Assembly: GCA_001462255.1 (NCBI GenBank)
Contig: LIUJ01000237.1
Coordinates: forward strand, 1 to 9,772
Direction of reading: 5' to 3'
Origin: Fibrobacteria bacterium GUT77
Lineage (GTDB): Bacteria; Fibrobacterota; Chitinivibrionia; Chitinivibrionales; Chitinispirillaceae
DNA length: 9,772 nucleotides
Program-made: the position numbers and the translations under genes
The notes under the pieces: model-generated
Seen by the model: the letters and a program-made list of their open reading frames with translations, nothing else
What the model was told of the DNA's origin: nothing
Databases searched by the model: none
Shown: positions 1-5,619 of the stretch, piece after piece
Numbering within the stretch: position 1 is the stretch's first letter
Layout of the letters: each line of letters opens with the position of its first letter

Positions 1-250
1 ACTACAAAAATGAACGAGTTACAACAAACTACGCATACCGCGTCAGCAACGCGCGCATTAGAAACTGTGGGCATATCGCCTACGGCCGCTGTACTTCTTG
101 CCCCCCCCTCCACCCCACCAACTAAACCGTTGATTTTAAAGGAGTTACGACAAGCGATATCCTGTTACCAGGTAGGATATTGTATAGACATATCTATTTT
201 TGGCATGTTTTTACCTACCATACACTTAAACAATCATTAAGGAGGCTTTT
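1..250. other. Intergenic region upstream of the first FISUMP gene
   Basis: I see no convincing gene here. One plus-strand frame is open from base 1 to a stop at 238-240, but its translation is low in complexity, matches no family I know, and runs through what looks like the leader of the next gene. A run of C residues at about 101-119 (few G) resembles the C-rich tract that follows the FISUMP pair at about 2447-2495, and may be the 3' region of a gene outside the window. The stretch also holds an inverted repeat (157-180) and a possible weak promoter: TTGGCA at 200-205 and TACACT at 221-226, with a short 15-nt spacer. Confidence 0.5.
157..180 (+). repeat. Inverted repeat upstream of FISUMP gene 1
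   Basis: ATATCCT at 157-163 is the exact reverse complement of AGGATAT at 174-180, with a 10-nt spacer. A second, mutually exclusive hairpin lies inside it: CCTG at 161-164 with CAGG at 169-172. The element is about 70 nt before the start codon at 251. It has no T-run, so a terminator is unlikely. An operator or an RNA structure in the leader is possible, depending on where transcription starts. The function is unknown. Confidence 0.4.
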
Positions 251-889
251 ATGAGCTTGTTTTCTCGGCAGGGATGGAAACGTACGCTGTTGGTTGCGGC
301 GATGACTGTGGCAGGGGCGGTTTGCGCGTCTAACGTTGCCGCGCAAGGAAAATCTGTTTCGGGTACGTTTACCGACAAGAGAGACGGAAAAACGTACAAA
401 ACGGTGAAGATTGGGGGTAAGGTTTGGATGGCGGAGAACTTGAAATACAATAACGGAGTTACGGTAGGTGACGGTGAATTTGTCGGCATCCAAAATTATT
501 GGTGTGGTGGTTACGAAACCGACGCGGACAGTTGCGACAAGTACGGCGGGATATACGGTACGGGGGCTGCTTCAAAAGCTTGTCCGCCAAAATGGCATCT
601 GCCAACAGAACAAGAATGGGATGTTTTGTTTAAAAAGGTAGGGGGTAGAGAGGTCGCGGGTAAAAAATTGAAAGCCAAAAACGGGTGGGGTGAAAGTGGT
701 GGAGGTACGGACGAATATGGATTTTCGGCTTTAGCCTCACCACCAATACCACTAACAAATGTGAGTTGTTGGTGGTCGTCTGAGTTTGAATATGAAGGAA
801 GTATATACTTTATGATGTTCAAAGAGTATGATAGCGTGGGGGTAGGTGATGGCGAAGGCCTTTGCGCTGTGCGTTGTGTTCAAAACTGA
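251..889 (+). CDS. Secreted FISUMP-domain protein (single domain)
   Basis: This 212-residue protein is predicted to be exported and to carry one FISUMP domain (TIGR02145 type). This family is greatly expanded in Fibrobacter; its biochemical role is not established. Residues 1-31 look like a Sec signal peptide: basic RQGWKR region, hydrophobic TLLVAAMTVAGAV core, and a likely signal peptidase I cut after the VAA at 29-31. The domain covers about 38-212, with the typical order: DGKTYKTVKIGGKVWMAENL near the start, CPPKWHLPTEQEW in the middle, TDEYGFSAL, then a Trp pair (CWW) and the closing AVRCVQN. Mature-part cysteines are at family-typical places and could form disulfides outside the cytoplasm. 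The ATG at 251 follows an excellent ribosome binding site, TAAGGAGG, at 238-245. A second FISUMP gene follows after about 100 nt with a similar leader and signal peptide, which suggests duplication. The substrate or ligand cannot be told from sequence. Confidence 0.9.
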   Translation: MSLFSRQGWKRTLLVAAMTVAGAVCASNVAAQGKSVSGTFTDKRDGKTYKTVKIGGKVWMAENLKYNNGVTVGDGEFVGIQNYWCGGYETDADSCDKYGGIYGTGAASKACPPKWHLPTEQEWDVLFKKVGGREVAGKKLKAKNGWGESGGGTDEYGFSALASPPIPLTNVSCWWSSEFEYEGSIYFMMFKEYDSVGVGDGEGLCAVRCVQN

Positions 890-951
890 CGCGCAACAGA
901 ACCGATACCGCTATCGTTCAATTCCATTGCGAATAGCGTCGGCGATAAAAT

Positions 952-990
952 TGTTTTTACACATACAAACTTTCATTCTTAGGAGGCTTT
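952..990 (+). promoter_or_regulatory. Conserved leader of FISUMP gene 2, shared with gene 1
   Basis: TGTTTTTAC at 952-960 also occurs at 206-214 ahead of the first FISUMP gene. In both places it is followed by a CATACA/CCATACA-like stretch, ACTT, and then AGGAGGCTTT directly before the ATG (AGGAGG at 981-986 here, and 240-245 upstream). The distance from the motif to the ATG is 39 nt here and 45 nt in gene 1. It is either a promoter/leader kept from duplication or a common regulatory element. I cannot assign clear -35 and -10 boxes. Confidence 0.45.
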
Positions 991-2406
991 ATGAAATTGT
1001 TTACTCGGTTGAGACGGACACTGTTGATTGCGACGGCAGTGATGGTTGGAACGGTTTGTTTGACAGGGTGCGGAGGAGGTGACGAAGATTCCGGCGGGAA
1101 TAACACTAGTGAGAATAACACCGGTGAGAATAATACCGGTGGGAATAACACCGGCGGCAGTAATATCGTTTGGGATAATAATTGTACGAGTGCCGCGACG
1201 TGCAAACAAGTAACGATAGGAACACAAACGTGGATGGCGGAAAATTTAAACGTAGAAACTACGAATTCAAAGTGTTATGAGAATAAACCTGATAGTTGTG
1301 CTAAATACGGTAGGTACTATTCTTGGGATGTGGCGCAGACGGTTTGTCCGGCGGGATGGAGATTGCCGGATACGGCGGATTGGATGCAGTTGATAGATTT
1401 TGTGGGCGGTTCTTCAACGGCGGGCGCTAAGTTGAAATCGACAAGCGGATGGATAGATGGTAATGGAACGGATGAGTACGGTTTTTCAGCTTTACCGGGA
1501 GGCATAGGTTCAGTAGGCGGTTCCAGCGGTGGAGCAGGAGATTGGTGGACAGCAACGCCTCATTGGAGCGGTGGGTACCTCGTGGCTATGAGCTGGGGAA
1601 ATAACAGCGTACGCATTACGGTCGATGGTACTCTTCACGGTAACTCCGTGCGTTGCGTTAAAGCCAACTATTTCAGAATAACTTTCGACCCAACAAACGG
1701 CACGGTAACCCCCGCATCAGTCGCGACGGGCACAGACGGTAAACTTACAAATTTGCCTACGCCTACACGAAAGGGTTATGCGTTTAACGGTTGGTTTACT
1801 GCGGCTACCGGCGGCGCGGAGATAACGACAAGTACGGTATTTTCAGAAAGTACTACAATATACGCGCAGTGGACGCCTAATAATAACTGTACAAGTGCCG
1901 AGACATGCAAGCAAACGACAATAGGAGGTCAGACATGGACGGCGGAGAATCTTAACATGGAGACGGTAGATTCGTGGTGTTATGACAACAACGCCGATAA
2001 TTGCGCGATATATGGCAGGTTGTATACGTGGGAGGCGGCGAAGGCGGCTTGTCAGTTGATAGGGTGGCGGTTGCCGACAAATCAAGAGTGGCAAACGCTA
2101 GTTGATTTCGCGGGCGGTTCTTCAACTGCGGGCACGAAGTTGAAATCAATAGGTGAATGGTACATAGATAACTGGAGAGGTGGTGACGAAACGGACGAGT
2201 ACGGTTTTTCGGCGCTTCCAGGCGGAAATCGTATCAGCGGTTATGGTGGCGTCGGCACAGACGGCTTTTGGTGGACGATTACGGAGTTTGGCGGTAGCGG
2301 CAGTAGCGATGCGTATTTTTGGAGCATGAATTACGGAAGCGGAGATGTGTACGGAAGGGGCCGAAGCAAAGACCACGGTATCTCTGTACGTTGCGTCGCC
2401 GACTAA
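991..2406 (+). CDS. FISUMP - InlB repeat - FISUMP lipoprotein
   Basis: This 471-residue protein is predicted to be a lipoprotein. The start has basic KLFTRLRR, a hydrophobic stretch, and a lipobox LTGC at 24-27, so Cys27 would be lipidated after signal peptidase II cleavage. A flexible Gly/Asn/Thr linker (about 28-58) follows and includes four 5-residue repeats. The first FISUMP domain is at about 64-224 (TWMAENLN, CPAGWRLPDTADW, TDEYGFSALPGG, NSVRCVK). An InlB B-type (Listeria-Bacteroides, Flg_new-like) repeat is at about 227-294 (ITFDPTNGTVTP, RKGYAFNGWFTAATGG, STTIYAQW). The second FISUMP domain is at about 298-471 (TWTAENLN, GWRLPTNQEW, TDEYGFSALPGG, ISVRCVAD). The two FISUMP copies are similar in DNA as well as protein, so they arose by duplication. 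The ATG at 991 has AGGAGG five bases upstream. A surface-exposed role in adhesion or binding is inference; no catalytic motif is seen. Confidence 0.9.
   Translation: MKLFTRLRRTLLIATAVMVGTVCLTGCGGGDEDSGGNNTSENNTGENNTGGNNTGGSNIVWDNNCTSAATCKQVTIGTQTWMAENLNVETTNSKCYENKPDSCAKYGRYYSWDVAQTVCPAGWRLPDTADWMQLIDFVGGSSTAGAKLKSTSGWIDGNGTDEYGFSALPGGIGSVGGSSGGAGDWWTATPHWSGGYLVAMSWGNNSVRITVDGTLHGNSVRCVKANYFRITFDPTNGTVTPASVATGTDGKLTNLPTPTRKGYAFNGWFTAATGGAEITTSTVFSESTTIYAQWTPNNNCTSAETCKQTTIGGQTWTAENLNMETVDSWCYDNNADNCAIYGRLYTWEAAKAACQLIGWRLPTNQEWQTLVDFAGGSSTAGTKLKSIGEWYIDNWRGGDETDEYGFSALPGGNRISGYGGVGTDGFWWTITEFGGSGSSDAYFWSMNYGSGDVYGRGRSKDHGISVRCVAD
1099..1158 (+). repeat. Four 15-bp tandem repeats in the lipoprotein linker
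   Basis: Four in-frame copies of a 15-bp unit encode NNT(S/G)(E/G), in the order NNTSE, NNTGE, NNTGG, NNTGG (residues 37-56). The units differ by only a few bases, mostly at codon third positions. They form the spacer between the lipidated Cys27 and the first FISUMP domain. A change in copy number would keep the reading frame and change how far the domains sit from the membrane. Confidence 0.8.
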
Positions 2407-2423
2407 TTCTCCCTACGCCCCCA

Positions 2424-2449
2424 AAGGACGCCCCCACTCGGGCGTCCTT
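2424..2449 (+). terminator. GC-rich hairpin after the FISUMP pair
   Basis: AAGGACGCCC at 2424-2433 pairs perfectly with GGGCGTCCTT at 2440-2449 around a 6-nt loop, 18 nt after the stop codon of the lipoprotein gene. On the plus strand it is followed by alternating C and T runs, not a pure T tract, so it is an imperfect intrinsic terminator. The C-rich, G-poor sequence after it (about 2447-2495) could support Rho-dependent termination instead. It also lies just past the end of the minus-strand gene at 2493 and may serve both strands. Confidence 0.65.
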
Positions 2450-2492
2450 CCCTTTCCCTTTCCCCCCACAAATCACAACACAACCCAGTCTC

Positions 2493-2741
2493 CTACGTCT
2501 CAGCCCCCACCATTTCAGCGCCAATGCGTTCGCGCACCATTTCGCCGATAATTTGGGCGGGCAATTTATTTGTCGCTCCGGCGCGCGCTACGATGTAGTC
2601 GGCGGAGATATCGTCTAAAACGTCCAATAGTTCGCGTTGGCGGGTAAAATAGCCGCCTGCTTTCGCGGTGTTGATTTTCGGCGGATTTTTGGTATAATAC
2701 TCGTCGAGGGCATCCGCTTCTTCTTCCGTCATTTGCGCCAT
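2493..2741 (-). CDS. Small antitoxin-like protein, function unknown
   Basis: This 82-residue acidic protein begins MAQMTEEEADALDEYYTKNP and ends in a predicted helix (KLPAQIIGEMVRERIGAEM). From memory, similar small proteins starting MTEEEA(D/E)ALDEYYT are frequent in Treponema and other gut bacteria, where they are annotated as hypothetical or as antitoxin/CopG-like. I cannot confirm this without a search. The start at 2741 is well supported by AAGGAGG (AGGAGG complement at 2746-2751) and by a promoter at 2763-2792. No toxin gene lies downstream on the same strand: only about 85 nt separate it from the convergent FISUMP gene. If it is an antitoxin it is an orphan, or its partner is the divergent gene at 3021. 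A DNA-binding role is a guess. Confidence 0.65.
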   Translation of the reverse strand: MAQMTEEEADALDEYYTKNPPKINTAKAGGYFTRQRELLDVLDDISADYIVARAGATNKLPAQIIGEMVRERIGAEMVGAET

Positions 2742-2762
2742 AAATCCTCCTTAACGCTATAA

Positions 2763-2792
2763 AATATAATATTGCGCCGCCAGGCAAGTCAA
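2763..2792 (-). promoter_or_regulatory. Sigma70-type promoter for the small antitoxin-like gene
   Basis: Read on the minus strand, the -35 is TTGACT (complement at 2787-2792) and the -10 is TATATT (complement at 2763-2768), with an 18-nt spacer. The overlapping TATTAT gives an alternative -10 with a 15-nt spacer. An A/T-rich block next to the -35 (2791-2802) resembles an UP element. The implied transcript starts a few bases before the AGGAGG ribosome binding site, giving a very short leader. Confidence 0.6.
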
Positions 2793-2935
2793 AATATTTT
2801 TTCAGCCATCGTGCATTATATCGAATCGGCAAAACATTGACGCTATCCGCGCGTATTATTTTTATGTCGGCATTAACCATTTTCACATTTACCATTCTGC
2901 CAACAATTCCGCGAAAAAAAATATACAAAAAAACA

Positions 2936-2964
2936 TTGACATTTGTTCTCCGTAGCATTATATT
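2936..2964 (+). promoter_or_regulatory. Strong sigma70-type promoter for the coiled-coil nuclease gene
   Basis: TTGACA at 2936-2941 is a perfect -35, followed by a 17-nt spacer and TATATT at 2959-2964. A-tracts directly upstream (about 2914-2933) look like an UP element. The predicted transcription start near 2970 lies downstream of an in-frame ATG at 2943, so the gene must start later, at 3021. Confidence 0.75.
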
Positions 2965-3020
2965 ACTACTGTTTAGTCGGTGTGGGCGTTATAAGCGAAA
3001 TATTGAAAGGTTGGGTAATT

Positions 3021-3755
3021 ATGGACGAAGAAAAACTGACTTGGTCGGACATTATGCGAGGGTTCGCGGAGATCGTTGAGGCCGAGAAGCGTCGGGCGGA
3101 GACTGAGAGGCTCCGGGCGGAGGCCGAGAGGCTCCGGGCGGAGGAGTGGGCGGAGACTGAGAGGTGTCGGTTGGAGGCCGACAAGAAGCGCTGGGCGGAG
3201 GCTGAGAGGCTCCGGGCGGAGGATGAGAGGCTCCGGGCGGAGGATGATAAGAAGCGTCAGGAGGAGTACGATAAGCGCCAAGCCAAGTTGGACGCCAAGA
3301 TAGCCGCTTTGACCGCGAGCGTCAACGGTATCAGCGACAGCAACGGTATGTTCGCGGAAGAGCTCTTCTTCAACACGTTGTCGGAGAAAAAGGGGTTCGC
3401 CGGAATTCACTTCGATGACGTAGCCGATGATTTTAAGTGCATGGTCAAACAACCCGACGGAACGCGTCTGAAAGACCAGTTCGACATCGTTATGTTGAAC
3501 GATGTCGCCGTCGCTATAATAGAGGTTAAGTATAGGGCGCGTAAGGCCGATGTGGAAACGCTTGCCGGGCAAAAGGTTAAGAACTTCAAAATCCTTTTTC
3601 CCGCCTATAAAGACTTAAACGTCTATCTCGGCCTCGGCGCCCTCGCGTTTGAGGACGATGTCGTTAATGAGGCGAGGAAATACGGGATAGGTCTGCTCAA
3701 ACAGGTCGGGGACACGGTTGAGTACGCCGCCGATTGGGCGGTGAAGGCGTATTGA
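3021..3755 (+). CDS. Coiled-coil protein with PD-(D/E)XK nuclease-like domain
   Basis: The protein has 244 residues if it starts at the ATG at 3021. I chose this start because the upstream in-frame ATG at 2943 lies between the -35 and -10 of the gene's own promoter. AAAGG at 3006-3010 is a weak ribosome binding site. Residues 17-97 are a highly charged coiled coil made of repeated heptads (ERLRAEA type). Residues of about 107-244 look like a PD-(D/E)XK fold: Glu in FAEELFFNTL (about 113-114), Asp155 in QFDIVML, then IIEVKYR with Glu168 and Lys170 as the E-x-K pair. The closing RKYGIGLLKQVGDTVEYAAD segment is typical of a multicopy family, often annotated DUF3782-like or hypothetical, with a variable coiled coil before the nuclease-like domain. 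Nuclease activity and target are unproven. No partner gene follows. It is divergent from the small antitoxin-like gene. Confidence 0.8.
   Translation: MDEEKLTWSDIMRGFAEIVEAEKRRAETERLRAEAERLRAEEWAETERCRLEADKKRWAEAERLRAEDERLRAEDDKKRQEEYDKRQAKLDAKIAALTASVNGISDSNGMFAEELFFNTLSEKKGFAGIHFDDVADDFKCMVKQPDGTRLKDQFDIVMLNDVAVAIIEVKYRARKADVETLAGQKVKNFKILFPAYKDLNVYLGLGALAFEDDVVNEARKYGIGLLKQVGDTVEYAADWAVKAY
3081..3260 (+). repeat. 21-bp heptad-encoding repeats in the coiled coil
   Basis: The unit GAG-GCY-GAG-AGG-CTC-CGG-GCG (21 bp, one coiled-coil heptad E-A-E-R-L-R-A) recurs nearly unchanged at 3099-3119, 3120-3140, 3198-3218 and 3219-3239. Diverged units lie between and around these copies. Each unit equals one heptad, so gain or loss of a unit changes the coil length without breaking the frame. 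The high nucleotide identity suggests recent expansion by slippage or recombination. Confidence 0.8.
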
Positions 3756-3840
3756 ATCAACCGGTGGCTGTCCGTTATCCCTCCACATGTTACGTAAAAA
3801 CACAAAAATTTGACTTTCCATGTACCCGTCAATTATTTTA

Positions 3841-4132
3841 AGTGTAAACATAACCGATATGCCTTTTCCCGATAGTTCGTTTGATATGGTTACCCTGTAC
3901 TCATTTGCTTGAGCATTTGCGGGATCCTAAGGAAGCGCTCCGGGAATTGATCCGCATAACCAAGCGGCGTTTGATTATTGTGGTTCCACGACAGCGGGAA
4001 TACAGGTATACGGTGGATTTTCACGTAAATTTCTATCCGTATTTGTATTCGTTTAAGCGTTTGATAGGTGTGGAAAATGCCGTATATCTTAATTTGAAGG
4101 GAGATTTTCTTTGTTGTATGGATTTTGTGTGA
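3841..4132 (+). pseudogene. Truncated, frameshifted SAM-dependent methyltransferase
   Basis: This is the C-terminal part of a class I methyltransferase (Methyltransf_11-like). One frame, from about 3850 to 3894, reads ITDMPFPDSSFDMVT, the usual stretch around motifs II-III. The sequence then continues in the next frame from 3896 as CTHLLEHLRDPKEALRELIR, and on through ITKRRLIIVVPRQREYRY to a stop at 4130-4132. Removing one C from the CCC run at 3893-3895 restores the family-like VTCTHLLEHL, so a one-base insertion is the simplest explanation. The N-terminal SAM-binding glycine motif is missing, and an in-frame stop lies upstream at 3811-3813. The C-terminus looks complete (GDFLCCMDFV). A sequencing error could explain the frameshift but not the missing N-terminus. 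Confidence 0.75.
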
Positions 4133-4187
4133 AGATGGAATTTTGGATCGTTGTCAAGTAAAACGGCGGTTGCTCGTCGACCCGATC

Positions 4188-5600
4188 TTAAAGCGTCAGG
4201 CTCTTTATGGCCGAAACGATATCGGCCGCCTCTCCGCCCAAAAGTTCTACGTCTATCATCGGCGCCGCGGAGTCGCCGTCTCTGTTTCTCTTTACCCAGC
4301 GCGTTACAATCTCAAGTTCGGGGAAGTCGTCCGGCGTAGCGGGTAGCGTTCCCGAATGGAAATAGTCCCGCAGCTCTTTTTGTAGCGCATCTTCCTCGCA
4401 GAAGTTTATCTCGAAGGAACGGAGTTTTATTTTTTGGTCTTTTTTTATCCATACCGACACGCGGAACCCGTCTTGGGCGTGGGGCAGGATTATCACGCTG
4501 TCCGGCAGGGGTTTATAGACGCCTTTGCGCTCGGATATTTGTATTTGGCTGTTTAGCGGCGGCTTGTGTTTTTTTATCAGGCGGTGTTCGTAGATGAGCG
4601 CCTCCAGTTCCGAGCCGCACACGTGGATTGTGAGCCCGTGCGCCGCGGCGCGTAGCTTGCTGAGTTTTTCCGGGGACTCGCCGTTGAAGCGGAAGTAGTT
4701 TTCCACGCGTCTGCGGAGGTTCACGGCCTTTCCTATGTATATGTAGGCGCCGGTTTTGTCGGTGAAGCCGTAAACTCCGGCTTTGAGCGGCAGTTCGGCG
4801 ATCATCTTCGCGGTTATGTCCTTGTCGGTGAAATCGAAGTCGGCCCCGTCGCGGAGCGCCGCGTCCAGTTGGCCGCAATTCTCAATACCCGCCGCCTTCA
4901 TTTTGCCGATGATCTCCGCGGTTACGCGGCAGAGGAGTTCACCGCGTTTGTAGGCGCTCTCCGCCGTCCGAAAGCCGCCGAGGAGCGTCTCCGCCGCCTT
5001 TTCGAGGGTTACTGGGGCGATTGGCGGTTCATTTACGGCGCGTAGCAATTGGTTCATGAGGTAGTAGTCGTCGATACCGGCGCATATTTTCATCGCGGCG
5101 AGAGAGAGGGTGGAGTATTGGTGTTGCGATAGGAAGACCGGCATCTTGCCTTCGAGTTCGCGGGCGATTTGTTCGACGGCCGCCGCCGCTTCCGCCCCGT
5201 TGTAGGGCGGGTCGCGCGGGTCGCATAGTTGTTCGCGGTCGTCTTCGGACAGGGTGGCCGGATCGATGAGCCACGCGCTGTGGAGGCAGTTCGGTTCGGG
5301 CAGGGGCGTCCACAGCGCCGCGTGGGCGATGGATCGCCGCGCGGTGTCGACCACCGCGTGTACGCAAACCCACGGCGCTTCCGCGATGTCGACCCCGCCG
5401 CCGCGCGTCGTTGTCGCCGTAGGTCTCCAAAGGCCGTCGTCGCCGCAAAAAACGCGGGCGTCTTTTTTGAGAATCGCCCTAACGGCGGCGTCGGCGAGCG
5501 CCCTATTTGGATTTTTGAACTTCAGAAACCGTTGAGCGATGTCTTCGGGGGGGACGCCGCGCGATTGCTCCCGTATGTATGCCGTTATCTCGTTGTTCAT
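4188..5600 (-). CDS. GIY-YIG nuclease with decayed DnaQ-like domain (UvrC/Cho-related)
   Basis: The protein has 470 residues from the ATG at 5600; a TTG at 5636 would add 12 but overlaps the preceding gene. Residues 1-60 resemble a small winged-helix-like domain ending in DDGLWRP. Residues of about 75-235 align by eye with a DnaQ/DEDDh exonuclease, but the acidic residues are lost: WVCVHAVVDTAR stands where DxE is expected, and VFLSQHQYSTLSLAAM and FRTAESAYKRGELL replace the later motifs. Residues of about 270-352 are a GIY-YIG domain with GVY at 275-277, YIYIG at 286-290, the Arg cluster LRRRVENYF after it, Glu338 in LIYEHRLIKKHKPPLN, and Asn350. The key nuclease residues are therefore present. 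The C-terminal ~120 residues are not recognised. Exonuclease/GIY-YIG fusions related to UvrC and Cho are known, and a DNA-incision role is inferred. It lies 19 nt after the MBL gene, probably in one operon. No clear ribosome binding site precedes the ATG. Confidence 0.8.
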   Translation of the reverse strand: MNNEITAYIREQSRGVPPEDIAQRFLKFKNPNRALADAAVRAILKKDARVFCGDDGLWRPTATTTRGGGVDIAEAPWVCVHAVVDTARRSIAHAALWTPLPEPNCLHSAWLIDPATLSEDDREQLCDPRDPPYNGAEAAAAVEQIARELEGKMPVFLSQHQYSTLSLAAMKICAGIDDYYLMNQLLRAVNEPPIAPVTLEKAAETLLGGFRTAESAYKRGELLCRVTAEIIGKMKAAGIENCGQLDAALRDGADFDFTDKDITAKMIAELPLKAGVYGFTDKTGAYIYIGKAVNLRRRVENYFRFNGESPEKLSKLRAAAHGLTIHVCGSELEALIYEHRLIKKHKPPLNSQIQISERKGVYKPLPDSVIILPHAQDGFRVSVWIKKDQKIKLRSFEINFCEEDALQKELRDYFHSGTLPATPDDFPELEIVTRWVKRNRDGDSAAPMIDVELLGGEAADIVSAIKSLTL

Positions 5601-5619
5601 GTCGCTAAAGAGTTTTACG

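Noticed and set aside
10..240. Open reading frame of 76 codons at the left edge, plus strand
   Set aside because: It has no ribosome site and low-complexity content with no recognisable domain, and it overlaps the leader and inverted repeat of the next gene. It is open from base 1, so a gene tail from outside the window cannot be fully excluded.
2943..3020. Upstream ATG at 2943 as start of the nuclease-like gene
   Set aside because: It lies within the promoter spacer, between TTGACA (2936-2941) and TATATT (2959-2964), so it would not be transcribed from that promoter. The residues it adds are hydrophobic and unlike the family start.
2973..3572. Minus-strand open frame of 199 codons across the coiled-coil gene
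   Set aside because: Its LRPEPLSLRPE-like repeats are simply the reverse strand of the 21-bp heptad repeats. The plus strand has a near-consensus promoter and a nuclease-like domain.
2493..3755. A proven toxin-antitoxin operon
   Set aside because: The genes are divergent, not co-transcribed, and neither product shows a known toxin motif. I kept this only as a hypothesis among the findings.
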